DNA of 64,000 bases from Megaustenia siamemsis (Eukaryota > Mollusca > Gastropoda > Stylommatophora > Ariophantidae): contig JAVIAB010000051.1 in assembly GCA_032433765.1 (NCBI GenBank), positions 152,073,276 through 152,137,275 of the forward strand. The letters run 5' to 3'. Under the pieces are notes generated by a model, which was not told the origin of the DNA, searched no databases, and saw nothing but the letters and a program-made list of their open reading frames with translations. Below are positions 15,201 through 30,200 of the stretch, piece after piece. How positions within the stretch are numbered: position 1 is the first letter of the stretch; the number at the start of each line of letters is the position of its first letter. The translations under genes were made by a program, and so were the position numbers.

Positions 15201-18200
15201 AAAGATATAAGAGAGTTTAAGAGAATAGTAAGGTAGAAAGTTAACAGCAAAACTGAAGAATAGATGCAAAGGTGATCTGAAGAGAAATAATCACTTACAC
15301 CAGCATGTATGGTACATGATGATGATTAAGTTCTCATTATGAGCTTAGAATTGTGAGGCTGTAATAAAGGAGATTAAATTAAACGTACCATAGGATCAAG
15401 ATATAGAACAGTGAACTGATAGGAGTCAGCACTTGACAGCAGACTGCGAGTATCAGAGCTGACCAAGATCTAACCACACCTTCAAGAGGCAGTTTCAGAA
15501 ACAGGCCATTCAGCCTTGAGGTAGGAATCAAATAAGGAAAACAAACATGTTCATAAAAATATGCGGTGTTAAAGTTAGAAGTGTTGGCTGAAGTATGCCA
15601 CATATCACTTTAAACTGCAAGAGAACACAATAAATATGCTTCATCAGTGTTAACAATGAAGACTAAGAAAATGAAACAAAAATATGTTTACAATATTTGT
15701 TTTGTTTATTTAATTTCCTTTTTCTATTTTAATTTATGTATTTGAGACTCTCTAAGGTGAAATCATAAATTTTAATTACCCACAGTATATTTTACATTTG
15801 CGAAACTGATTTTATACATATTTCTATTTTTATATTGATATCCAAAATAGAGGTTCAAATTTTTAGAAATTATGATTTAAAAATGAAGAAAAATGACTTT
15901 TAAACATTGATGATTTACTTGTAATTGATCTTTAGCATTTTCTCTCCCATAAACTTATGGTCAGCTCTGACAAGACTATTATTTGTCCATACTGTGATAA
16001 AAAAAAAACACTTGCCAATGAGCTGATTTATTGCTCCTTGATCTGCCAAATCTTGAGTGATTAGCTCATCTCCTGTAGATATCACACTTCTTAACAATCG
16101 CAGACAGTGGCGCAACTGCGCCTTTTTACTTCCCCTACCACCTGTGCCATGAAAGCTGTTGCCCTGACCGCTAAACTCATCTGAAATTAAAGTGAACATG
16201 GTTTTGTTACAGCAGACTTTCAATTAATTTTCTATTTAATTCAAATATGGTAATCATGCAAACAAAATGTACTGACTGGCCTAACATAGGGAGTTGGTTT
16301 TAAATAAAAAATATTTGCACTGGACAAGGGAGAGTAGTCCTAGATTTATATTGCAGCATGGGTAGCAGCTACAAAGTCAATTTTATGAAAACTTCAAAAT
16401 CAGATAATAAGAAGTAGAAGTGAGGCCATGAAGTAAACACCTTTAACAGATCTGAAAAAAAAAATAATACACTAATAAACTAGTAGAAGGAGTCAAGGTA
16501 CTTGCACATACATATATAATTTTATATGTAACAATTTTTAAAAAAAGTCCAGTTTACATTAGTAAAATTATATCATACATATGGGGGCAATAGTGCCTAT
16601 CAGCATCAGGACTGAAAGTAGAGATTCATAACTGACTGTTTATCAGGATCAGTGAACCAGAACTATCCAGATCATACTCCACCTCTTCACAGTACTCATA
16701 GAAACAGACTCACCAGTCTAGTCTGGCCAAGATTAGGGATCAAAGAGGAAAGGCAACCCAATACTAAAAAATGAAGTGCAGAAGTTGGATGTATTGGACT
16801 GAAAGGCACAAATATCAATTTTCTACTGCAAACCTCAACATAATGCATCTACGCCCACTTAACATCCTTTTAAGAACAGATAATGAAGAAGACATCAATT
16901 CCTTTAATAATTATTGTGTGAATGTCAGAGAGAAGGAGAAGCTTGTAGAAAAGGAAATAGACAGCAGAACTATACAACATACTAACAAATTAATAAACTC
17001 ACTAATAACATAGGGTAGAGAAAAAGCAGTTTTTAGAATGATAAACCTGAGCAGAGCAACACTGTAACATCAACAAAGGTTTTATAGATTTGTCCAAAGT
17101 GCAATGATAATGATTTAATGCCTGATCGAATAAGTGCCTAACAGCAGAGGCTTGGTATGCAAGCATATCCAATAAATTCAACATCATCAATAAAATGTCT
17201 TAACAATATATATCAATATCCAAAAATGAGAAATGAGCTCTTCCCTGATGCAATAGAAAGTAGTCCATTAGCTAGACTAAGCAACAGCATTAAAACAAAT
17301 ACTTACCAAAGATCATTATAATGCAAGCAGATGGTGTCAGAAACTAATACAAATGAAAATGTAGGAAGATAAATCATCATGAAACTAAGATATGACAAAC
17401 AGAAAAGACTAGTAGTAGTAAAGTACTCAAAAGTTAAAAGATGAAGTAAGTGTGAAATGCATTAATTAATTCTTCTAAAGGATAAAAACACAGGTAAGAA
17501 AACTGTCATCTTCATAGGTGCTGTCTGCAGCTCCAGCAATCAGGATCATAGAAGTTCAGAGTGGAGTGACCTAAGAACAACACTTTATAAACTGTATCAG
17601 ATATGCAAAAAATGAACAAGAAAAGATATTTCAGCCAGGAACACTTTAATTTATGAAGATTACAAGAGACTTGCTAGGAACAGATATACAAATTGATAAA
17701 ACACAGAGCATCAGATTCATTCGAAAATGACACATACTGTCATCTCAGGGAAAAAGAAACATTGTTGAGACTTTCCATTGGCCATAACATATTAACATAT
17801 CTCAAAAAAGACACTCAAATGGGAACCAGAGGGTAAAAAAAAATAGGCTGACCTAGAGAAACACTAAAAAGAACACTGAGGTGAGAGGTAACAATAGCGG
17901 ACATCCGCTCCTCGCCAATACTGAGCAACCTGCCCAGAAAAAAGATATGTGGCAAGATACAATGCAGGTCCTGTGCAAGGTCTGATGTTTGATTACAAAA
18001 ATCATTGGACAAAGATGGCCATCTCCAGTTCAAAATGACATTAGAAAGATAACATATTAAAACTCCACCTGTGCAACATCCTACAGATTAGAACGTTTGA
18101 TGAGAGTGTAGCTGTGGTACTTGTAGAATGTTCACTTGGATACTGTTTCATGTGATAGACAATCCATCTATTGTGGCCATCATCACTTAACAGTAACACT

Positions 18201-21200
18201 GCAGGAAAAACTGTCCTAATTTTGAGCTAATACAATACTTTATTCAAACTGATGTTTTAAAATATATTGTAGAGGAGAAAGTCAAGAAACAAATATTAAA
18301 ACAATATAATTAAATCACCAACCAGGTCCAACACACCACTCCAGTAATAGAAGCAGACGAGTTGATCCTTGGCAGGTCATGTAGTCCTCCTTCATAAGGG
18401 GACATAAGGTACATAATGAAGCCATCGCCTGGAGCTGAAGTTCCTCAAATTGGGAAGAGTTCCACTCACGAGGCGAACTCTTTTTCTCAATGGCTCTCAC
18501 ATAAGAAAAGAGAGCCAAGAGTAAATGGCCCTCAGATAAGACCTTAGCAAAAACAAAAGGATCATGAGAATACAAAAAAACAATTTGATGAGTGTTATTA
18601 TTTAAAACTAAACTAGCAAAATAAATTAAGTAATAAAACATTTTTTAATATTCATATAATTTCAATGAGCATTTACATTTGTTTATGTTATATCTATGTA
18701 AAGAAAAAGAAACATTTAACAGAAATAATTTTTAAATAATTAATTAAAGTGCTTAATTGTATGTCTTTGAGCACAAACTATTAACACAGTATTATCAATT
18801 CACTTTCATTCAATTTTTAATATGTAGAATAAACAATCAAATAATTTTGTAACAAGTTCATAGATTGATGCTATAGGGAACTCTAGATGCAGTGAATAAA
18901 CCAATAGCAGCCATTGATTCGCAGCTCTTTGTTGCCAGGGTTGGTGAATCAGAGCTGACAAAGACCCTGTTCAATCTCCACTCGGTAGAAACAGTCTATA
19001 TAGTCTTGCCAAGAGAAGAAGATTGAAGAGGGAAGGCAAACTTGGTCCCAAATAATGCTAAACAAGGTAAAAAAAAGGGCACAGAAAAGGGTACAAAAAT
19101 GGCAGCTTGGCTGCAACATAAATTAATAAATATAACTTTCAAGATAAGATAAATGAAGTATAGAATAGAAGATTGATGTGTAATTTAGTACTTTACTTCA
19201 TGAGAAAAAAAAACTTACAGAAATTGCTGTCCTGTTTTTACTAAGAACAACCAAAATGTTAAAGAGAAGTTTCTTGAGCTCAAAGTCCTCACGATTTGTT
19301 GACAGTTTCAAATGACGTACTAGTGCATTGTGGGATTTTACTGAAATGAAGAGAATGTATTTACAAATTGTATACAATTAAAGACCAACAACACTAGTAC
19401 ACTAACATTCTTTACTGAAGTAACGAGGCCGAAGTTCTGCAAACATCTTGTTCTTGATCCACCCACAAGTACTGTAAGATGGTTGTGGGAAGTTGCTGAT
19501 TCTGGATTAAGTGTGTCTTGTGGTCGCTGTTAGCCCATGACACTCCATGATCTCTATCATACAGTCAATCCATCATTTCTTGGTCTTACATGTGCAATAA
19601 AACCATTTGTATTTAACATTCTTATTCTTGTGCTTATTTTTATATTTTATGCTGAATCTACTCTATTAAATGCATAAAAGCTGTTCTTGCTTATTTATTA
19701 TTCTCTGTTTAAAAGGCTGACCACAAAAAGATGGATTGATGGAAAATTAGAGATGCTAGGCAACATAAGGGTGAAGCCAGCAGACCACAAACTATATTTC
19801 TTTCCATACTGAAAGACAAATGTAGAAGAAAAGAGGAAGGGTTAACCTTTGTGTACTTTTACAACTGGATATATCATCAGAAGCAAAAATTGAAAATAAT
19901 CCCAAAATGAACTCAATAAATAAAGCAACCCCTGAACATGACTCATAGAAACTGGAGCACTAATCAAGGAAGTGGATCACTTGACATATGTGGGCAGCAT
20001 TATCAACAAAGGAAGAGGAACAGAAAAAGACATTAATCTAGTATTCTTGTCACATTCGGTGGTTGTTCGATGTGTTATCTTTTATTCTTTTTTTCTTATC
20101 ATATGGCCAAACTCTTTATGTATTGAACAGTGGACATTATTCCTAGTTTTTTATTTTGAAAAAATTACTACTGATCTTATCTCTCAGGATGTTTCATATT
20201 ATGTGCCTAAAACATTTAATTTTGGTGGTGTGATTATTTTTCTGATTGTTCTTAAATCTAGTATACATTGGTAGTACAAAGCTAGGATGAAGATAATGTA
20301 AAAGTGCTGGTTTTGTATCAAAGGTTATTTCTTTATTGGACAAAAATAGTGGCATCTGTCTGATAATGTTAATTGAAATGTATTATTCTGTCCACTGATT
20401 GATCTTATCACACTTTAGTATAATGCTCTGTTTTATCCAATCACTGTATAGGATAATCAATTGATAGGTTCAGAATTTCTTTCTTCTATCTTCCTTGGAA
20501 AGTTATTTCTGAAGAGTTCTTCCTATTAATGTAATTAAAAGAGAGGGCTCAACTATGGGCTTAAGAACAAAACAAAACATACAAAGACCTATCTGTGAAA
20601 CATCAGACATGGAGTGTTATAATTTCTGCACTATGCTCAGTCTTCAGATGGCTAGACAACCATAAAGAAAGTAAATATATCAACATCTCATGGAAAACCT
20701 TGGGCAGGATGGCCAAATATGATGACATCAGTACAGCATTACAGACTCTTGCGTCACTGAAGAAACACAAACAAGATATGCAGCTAGAAGGGATTTTAAC
20801 CACAGATTACAAGACAGTAGTAAAATTTACCAACATCAAAACACAAATTCTTCAAAATTTGACATTTTTGTTCAAACATTACCCCTCTCCGTGTACCTTT
20901 CTAATTACCACTTAAGTGACCCATGAGTGTTGAATTTGTCTCCATTGCTGATGGAATTTTTCTTTTTTGTAAGAGAAATGGATAAAACCAAACAGTAAAA
21001 ACTAAAACTTTAAGTAGTTCACCTTCTTGAAAAGTGCCAAAGATGGTGAGCTCCTTGGCAAATCCTGTTTCTACAAATGGAGCATCAGGACAGTGATATG
21101 CTATAAGTGTGGCCAAAACAAGCAGGTCATTTCTCAGCTGCCGGTCATAATGACTGTATCCTTGAGTGAGTTGGTAAACAAAGGCATCTCTCAATTTGCT

Positions 21201-24200
21201 GGAAAATAAGTTATCTTTGGGTGTCACAACAATAGACAGGTTATAATTTTTCATGGAATTGACAGTATTATGATAACAGTAAATATCAGAGTACCAGATA
21301 AATTCAATGTCATAGCAGTCAAATTTTAATACCATGAAAAATACACTAATATCAAGACAATTAACACAAGGGCTAAAACTAAGAATAGCAAAATGTTATA
21401 TCTTCTAAAAATTCCTGTATGGTACAGAAACATGGACATTAGACAAGAAAACAGAACAGAAAATTGAAGCCTTTGAAATTTGGATTTATAAAAGAATATG
21501 AAGAATTGGATGGAAAGAAAAGAAAACAAACGATAAAGTCTTAAAACAACTAAAAGTGAAAAGAGAACTGCTAAAGACAATTCAAACAAGATAAATGAGA
21601 TTTTTGGGAAATGTTGAAAGAAAACAGTAGCCTGCTAAAAGTAATCTTGGAAGGAAAAATACAAGGTAAAAGAGTAAGAGACAGACCAAGGCAAACATAG
21701 ACGAGTAACATCAAAAGATGGACAAGTCAACCTATGACAACCAGTACTATCAAAGAAAGAGACAGAGCAGAATGGTGCTCCATGGTAGCCAACCTTTGAT
21801 GCGGACACAGCACTTGATGATGATGAGTTATAGATCAAATTTCTAGATTGAAGTAATACCTTGGTCTGACAATGAAACTATATAAAACTACTATATATAT
21901 TTTTTAGCTCAAATTATCCACTAAGTTCTACATTCTACTGCAGCCCTTTATTATTAGTCCAGATTTGTGATATAACTTTGACCAATGCAAACTTCACTGA
22001 TTTTAAACTATTTTGTTTATTAAATTGTTAAAAGTGTTAGGAATATCTGAACTTTCAAGATGTACTTGGCATAAATGAAACTGGTCAATATAGCATTCTG
22101 CTTGCTGTTTTATTTTTAGTGAATGTACCATTATCCTAAACAAACTACACAAAAGAGAGACAGATTTTTAGATCATTAGTCTAAACAAACTACACAAAAG
22201 AGAGACAGATTTTTAGATCATTAGTCTAAACAAACTACACAAAAGAGACAGATTTTTAGATCATTAGTCTAAACAAACTACACAAAAGAGAGACATATTT
22301 TTAGATCATTAATCTAAACAAACTACACAAAAGAGAGACAGATTTTTAGATCATTAGTCTAAACAAACTACACAAACGAGAGACAGATTTTTAGATCATT
22401 AGTCTAAACATTTAGCCAGAGGTTTACAAACATTCAAGAGAAGGAAAGCCCATTAGTAGATATATCATGAATTATAAATAATGTTAAATATATAAATTAT
22501 TCAGAGTGAAATGGTGCTCCATGGTAGCTAACTTTCAGTGCGAAGGATAGCACAAGATGATGATAACTCATGATTTATGTCAGTTAAGATGTTAAATATC
22601 TGGGAAGAGAATTTTTTGTAAATTTATATAACTTATTATAATCATATAAACTATATGATAAGTGCACTAAATCTTTATTAACTGATGCACTAATTATTAT
22701 ATGAGATGCCTAGTGGTTAGTGAACTAGACTACTAAGGACAAGAGTTCAATCCTGACCAATGACTTCCAGGTTCCCTCATAACTTTATGGCTACTGGATT
22801 TTTGTGGGAAAAAAAAAAGATGGCACTGACAAATATCAACCACATTATAAAAACAATAATATGCTAAAAGTGTTTAAAAAAATACAAGCACTAACACAAT
22901 ATTATCTACATGCAGCATGAGATGACTAGACTTTTTCTTTATTTAACTACTACAATCAGACGGTACTCATTCTGTTTTTAGCTATTGGATTCAGACCAAG
23001 TTTCACAAGTTCAGTACTAATATTATTACCTGATACAAGAGACACTGTTAAATTGCTTTGCCACAAAAGAAACAAAACCATTATCAATCAGGTTCCACAA
23101 AACGTCAACAGATCGAAACAAAAGCTGGCCACTTGGGTCAGGGTCCATTATACTGCAACAAATTCGACATCCTCCATCAGCTGAAAGTATCTGATCACAG
23201 TTTTGAGCTAGAAATGATGATGAAAAGCAAAAAAGCACTAGATTAATGAAATAATAAATTATTAATTGTTCACTGATATTGACATAGCAACAGCTCAGGC
23301 AAACCCATTGATGCTCATTTGTTTTCAGCAGATTACAAAATGTGTACACACATTGCTGGTTCCAGTAGCTCAATAGTTGTGCACACACCTATCTCATTCT
23401 TGTAAGTTTTCTTACCTATTTATTGGACATTGTATTTTAGATAATAAATTAATAAATGAGATGCCTCTCATTTCTATCTATCTATCTATTGACCTTTTGA
23501 GCCGTAGCCGGCCCATAGAGCGTAGACCAAGATACTCCTTCTCTTATCTGAATTTTTGTTCTAGCAGTTTTCAATTCTTTCAAAGATCTTTTATCAAATC
23601 TCACCATTTGTCTCTGTTCTGTGCAAGCAGCTCTATCTCATTGAGGGAGCCTATTCCTGCTGCTCTTGCCTCTCTCATCAACGTTCTTTTCAGTGCCTCT
23701 CTTCCTCTAACCTGTTGTTTCCCACATGAGGGCTTGCTTTGCTATTCGGTTATTATCTCTTCTCGTCCCATGACCATCGTCTTTTCTTGATTACTGAAGA
23801 TATTAGTGGTTGATTGGCGATTTCTCTAATTTCCTCGTTTGTTTTGAATTCGTTCCACGCTATACCAAGTATTTTCCTTAGACATTTATTTTCAAATGCA
23901 TTCAACTTTGTTTCTATGTCTCTTGTTGTTTTCCAGCTTTCACACACATACGTAAGGGTTGATAGTACATTTGATTTGAATAGTCTAAGTTTTGTGTTTG
24001 TGCTGATGAGTTTTGATTTCCACAACTTTTCAAGGCTTCTGAAAGACATTGCTGCTTCAGCTATTCTGATTCTAATTTCTTTGCTTGTATCCCCTTCTCG
24101 ATCAATGTGACTTCCAAGATAGATAAAGTGATTGATCTCTTCCACTGGTTTGTTTTCCATGTATATTCTGTCGTCTGTTGGAATTAAGCTTTTCATAACT

Positions 24201-27200
24201 TTAGTCTTTTCATTATTGATCTCAAGCCCAATTTTACTGGCTATTGATGATAGTTCATTTGTGTTTTCCTGCATCGTTTTATCTGACTGTTGATGAGAAC
24301 TATGTCATCAGCAAAGTCGAGGTCCTCCAAATGGTCTCCTTGAATCCATTCGATGCCTTTATTACCAGTGCAGCATTTCTTCATTATGAAGTCCATAACA
24401 ACTCCAAATAACAAGTGCGATAAAATACATCCTTGTTTAACCCCGGTTTCTATTGGGAAATATTCGCTCAGTCCTTCCTCTTTTTTACTAAAGAAAATTC
24501 AAGTGGTCTAAATTTCATATTTTGGAAATATAAAAAATTGCTGTGGGTTACTATGTTTAAGTTGAAATCTTTATGAATGACCTCTTTACCACGCATTCTA
24601 ATGTACTGTATAAACAAGTGGTAACCTCAGCAAATCTGGTGTAAAGTAAAATTTTCCTCCATGCTTATAGTATATTGAACATTTTCTGTAGGTATTTTAA
24701 GTTATGGTTATCAATTGCTTTTAGCATCTCAGATGGATCCAATATGTTTGCTACCATGACATGCCCAGATCATCAATTTTTTGTCTCAGAACAGGCCACT
24801 GCAGACTCCTGAGTCACCTTCACCACCAAGGAATAATCCACATTGACGAATGCCACTGTGAAAGGAGGGGGCAAGAATCCAGAATGTCTTCTCCAATCAT
24901 GCAACAACTATGCTGATCAACTACATCAAACCTGACACAATGACACAAACATGCAACAACTATGCTGATCATCTACATCAAACCTGGCCCAAAGACACAA
25001 ACATGCAACAACTATGCTGATCATCTACATCAGACCTGGCCCAATGACACAAACATGCAACAACTATGCTGATCAACTACATCAAAGCTGGCCCAATGAC
25101 ATGAACATGCAACAACTATGCTGATCAACTACATCAAACCTGGCCCAATGACATGAACATGCAACAACTATGCTGATCATCTACATCAAACCTGGCCCAA
25201 TGACATGAACATGCAACAACTATGCTGATCATCTACATCAAACCTGGCCCAATGACACGAACATGCAACAACTATGCTGATCATCTACATCAAACCTGGC
25301 CCAAAGACACAAACATGCAACAACTATGCTGATCATCTACATCAAACCTGACACAATGACACAAACATGCAACAACTATGCTGATCATCTACATCAAACC
25401 TGGCCCAAAGACACAAACATGCAACAACTATGCTGATCATCTACATCAAACCTGGCCCAATGACACGAACATGCAACAACTATGCTGATCATCTACATCA
25501 AACCTGACACAATGACACAAACATGCAACAACTATGCTGATCATCTACATCAAACCTGGCACAATGACACGAACATGCAATAACTATGCTGATCATCTAC
25601 ATCAAAGCTGGCCCAATGACACAAACATGCAACAACTATGCTGATCATCTACATCAAACCTGGCACAATGACACGAACATGCAACAACTATGCTGATCAT
25701 CTACATAAAACCTGGCCCAATGACACGAACATGCAATAACTATGCTGATCATCTACATCAAACCTGGCCCAATGACATGAACATGCAATAACTATGCTGA
25801 TCATCTACATCAAAGCTGGCCCAATGACATAAACATGCAACAAAAATTGTGGGGACATTATGAAGACCTGGATAGGACTGCTAATTTCATTCTGGAAAAG
25901 GTATAGCACTGCCATATTCTTCTCGAACGCAGAGAGAGAAAGAGAGAGAGAGTGAGAAAGAGAAAAAGAGAGAGAGAAAGAAATAGAGCATGAGAAAAAG
26001 TGAGAGAAAGAGAGAGGGAAAGAGAGATAGAAAAAGAGAGAGGGAAAGAGAGAGAGAAAAAGAGAGAGAGAAAGAGAGAGAGAAAGAGAGAGAAAGAGAG
26101 AGAAAAAGAGAGAACCTCTTATGTTATATCATCTTTACTTGCAACCTTGTTTTTACAGCCGTTTCAACTTTATTCAAAGTGAGATCATCTAAATTGATAT
26201 CTAACAGTGAGGCTGGTGTGCTGACTGTAAAATCTATTAAATGTCTTGGTAGTTGATGGTTAAGTATTTCCTTAAATTGTTCATACCATCACAACGTTAT
26301 ATCTTCACTTGGTGTTAGTTAATATGGTTCCTTATTTGTTGATAACATATGCCCTACTGCACGCTAGGCAGGCAGAATAGTCAAGGAAGACAGCGGTGCA
26401 TATGTTATGACTACAAGTAGCATGACGATGGAGGTGATGGCAGTGACCAAATCATTCATCTGGTTAGAGTCACAAGACTACACCCACGCCTGTATACTGA
26501 GTGATTCGATGAGCATGATAAGAAAAGTGGAGGCGGGATCTGTACGTATGCAATAGGTACATGGTAGTCATTGCAGAAGTCAAAATTACATAAGGTCACC
26601 TTTGTCTATGTCCCAGGACATGTGGGAGAACGGGGAAATGAAAGAGCGGACAGGTTGGTTAGCTGCGCTATTGTTGAGGACGGTCAACCAATGGATCAGG
26701 CGGACATCATCAATGCCCTCCGGGAAGTGGGAAGAACACAGGACTTCGACAACCATGAGTCCACATCCCTCCTTTGGATGAAAGAGATGGGAGTTAAGAT
26801 GGGCACAGCCAGAAACGAGAAACTTAGTGGGTATATAAGAAGACAAATCAACCAACACAGAACTGGAGTCGACACTTCAAGACTTGCTGAGGAGGGGATC
26901 TGAGCACCTATGGACATATTCGGAGTGCAATGATGATGACCTGCTAATAACTCTAAACGCCCTACTATGTGTTTATTATAATTATAATGTGTTTATTAGC
27001 ATCATTTGTACATTTAATAATAGTTGTACTGTCTCCTGTCATTTCTGCTCTCTCTCCCATCACTGTCAGGCTATCTGTATGTTCTTTCATCACCTCTGGC
27101 CTTTTTACTTTCTTGTCTAGTTCTTTGTATGTTGCTTTTATCAAGTCTTTTCCAAGATCTGCATTTACATGCATTATGGCTGTCTTTGCTTCTCACCTGC

Positions 27201-30200
27201 CTTGATGTTTGTGACCATATATTTCCATGGCCAATAGTACATTTTTGGGTGATGTGGTTGATGTCATGCCAGGCTGCCCATACCTCCCAGAAAAGTCTCT
27301 GTGCTCAGAGATTTTTTTAGGCTTGATGAACTCCTTGGCTTTCTTGATCTGAAAAAAAAATGCTGCCACATCTGGGACTCAAACCCAGGCCCTATTGATC
27401 TCTAACAAGTGCACTAACCACTCAGCCACCAAGCTTCAAAGGCAAGAGCAGCAGGAATGGGCTCCCTTAATGAGATTGAGTTGCTTGCACAGAACAGAGA
27501 GAAATGGTGAGATTTGATAAAAGATCTTTGCAAGGACTAATTGAGGCTGCTAGAAAGAAAATTTAGAAAAGAGGTATTTGGGTTTATGCCATATGGGCCT
27601 GCCATAGCTCAAAAGGTCAATAGATGTATATATGTTATATAAAGAAAGTTCTCTTTTAAAAAAATACATACCTGAATTTTTGGAAAACAATTGAAGGGTT
27701 TCAAGCACCTTTATCTTAGCTGGAAGGTCATTCTCTAGCAAAGTCAAAGACTGCAATGAAGAGAACATATATTTGAAATGTTTGCAAAAAAACACTAACA
27801 AAATAGCCCAATTTACACTTTAGAAAGATATTCAAATTATTAAATGCTCTACCAAAATATTATTAATATCATTGTTACAATAATCTACCTTTCAACTCAA
27901 CATAAAGCATCTATTCCATGATTTACAAATTTGTTGCTACTCTTTTCTGCAAGATGAGATAGACAACCTCATGGTTGATTTGCCTAAGCTACAATTTAGG
28001 AAATGTGTGATAGGTTATAATGTTACCATTCTTTTTTATATCAATACACCTTTTCTCCAGGCAATATGGGCAGTCCAAATTAAACCACAATATGAGGGAG
28101 GGGGGGGGATGACAACCGGGTGGTCTAGAGGCAAGATATCAGTTTCTAGACAAGAAGGTCCTGGGTTTGATTTCCACCGCAGGCTATGGAGTGAGATCCA
28201 ATGTCTAGCAGCTGTTTGATCCTCTCAGAAAATGGCAAAAAAACATGAGGTCACATGTGCATTCTGCACACGTTAATGAACCCTTGGCAGTTGAAAATCA
28301 AAAGAGTAGGCCAAAAATGGCCGCTGCCTAGGCAAAATTAATAAGAAAAATCTACCAAAAAATGTTAAAACTCTCAATGATAACAATATGAGAGTACACC
28401 TGAAGTCAGAGAATATCTGCCTGTATGGCGGTGGACACCTGAGCACATGGTTACCAGTGTGAAAAGTAGGAAAAAGCAATATTCACGCAAAATGTAGTCC
28501 TTCGGGACTTCGCTAGAGATATAAAGCTGGCGAATGCAAATAGACAAACAACAAACCACACAATATTAATGTATTAAGTGTTGCTTACCTTTACCAAAGT
28601 TTCACAAACATCACTGCGCTCTACCATACTGTTGTTGAATTTCAAACTGGCATGTTTAAGATCTAAAAGAAGAAACATGAAAAAATTGTTATGAAATAGA
28701 ACCTGTTATTGTCTTAGCTAAATCATAAAGAAGATTATGAATAATAACTCAGTATTATAACTCATTATTTATACATTACTTTCAGGAAAAAGCAATGATG
28801 ACAATATGAGTTGTCATACTTTAACTCTCTAGAGATATTAGTTGAAATAACATATTTAAAATAAAAATTCACCATATAAAAACATATACCTTGCAGACTC
28901 TGAATACTTTTTTCAGTAGTAAATTTCAGCAGTGAGTTGCATATCTGAATTCTCACGTCTGAACTTGGTACTCTCATGAAATAACCTATGTCAGAAACAT
29001 AAGAACGTTTTCTTAATAACCTTGAGTCAAAATTGAGATACTTATGTATGAGGAAAAACACAAAACAAAAAAGAACTGTTTAAAAGGATATTGAAAATAA
29101 ACTAAAGGTCAGGAATCCATAACTGATAGATAAAATGTCACCATTGCATCTATGTGCATGAAAATAAACAGAGACATATCATTGACATGTTTGATTTATC
29201 TGGTATTCTGTCAATGTACTTTTACATTTTTGAGGAAAAACTGACTATCAAAACCACCGAGCAGATTTGTTTCTATAATAACAAACAAATCAAAATGGCA
29301 ACACAACATTAATAAATAAAAAAATATATTTAACTCTTATAAATTCCATCCATTATCTTTTCTAAGGCACAAAAAGACAAAGAAAGAGAAGCCAGAGAAA
29401 AAAAAAACCATTCTCACTAGAAAAAAGAGTGAGAAATCTATTGAAGCCACTCCTGGGGGGACTGGTTGGTCTTGAGGCAAGATGCCAGCTTTGAGACAGA
29501 GAGGTTGTGGGTTCAAATCCTTGCTGCACCAGGGATTTTTATTTATGATTTCTCTCTGCTGTAATCATCCCTGGTCTCAACAGTGAGGCCTGGCTTGTAA
29601 TGTCAATTCCTCATGGACGGAAAAAATGTGATAATTCCGAAGACGGAGTTATCTGCCTGTGCAGTGAGGGACCCCTGTGCACACGGCTGCCAGGGAAAGA
29701 CAGATTAACACACGAAATTCAGTTTCTAGTCTCTAGGGACTTTATCAGAGGTCAAAGCTGGTGAATGCTTTAAAAATAAAAAAAAAGGCCACACTTTTCA
29801 ATATACATAATTTTAAAAAAAATAGAAAATGAAGTGGCTGCGCCATCTCATAAGAATGGAGTCTAACCAACTACTGTTTAATACCTACAACTGTTATTTA
29901 TCTGCCTTTAAGGCTCAAGGAAGACCAAGGATCAGACAGATAAACATTGTTACAGAAATCCTGTGGCAGCAAGGATTAACAAGTGAAGCATGGCCCATAC
30001 TTAGCTCAGGAAAAAAAAAATTGTTGTCTAGTGTCATATATGTTTCTGTGTTCTAGTTAGATCTTCATTCCATTGTCCATTTGTACTGCTCTTGTTTTCT
30101 GAAAAAGGCCACATTTAGGCTGAAATGTCATGATTTTGTTTTGTTCCTTTTTTGCAAAGCTGTCACCATACTTTTTAGGGGTGTACGTTACACCCCCACC

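Noticed and set aside
16008..16009. GT donor for CFAP69 exon 12
   Set aside because: Joining it to the exon 13 acceptor gives a premature TGA; the GC donor 5 bases earlier restores the family alignment.
24898..25843. CRISPR-like array
   Set aside because: Direct tandem repeats without unique spacers, in an animal genome.
25990..26256. Basic Arg/Lys/Glu-rich open frames
   Set aside because: Translation of a GA-rich simple repeat.
26965..27320. Small overlapping frames after LINE F (e.g. minus [20 protein letters not shown])
   Set aside because: No recognised domain, no splice context; may be an old LINE piece, but I cannot support it.
27355..27433. Functional tRNA gene
   Set aside because: A and B boxes are present but no complete cloverleaf or acceptor stem could be drawn; it fits a SINE head better.
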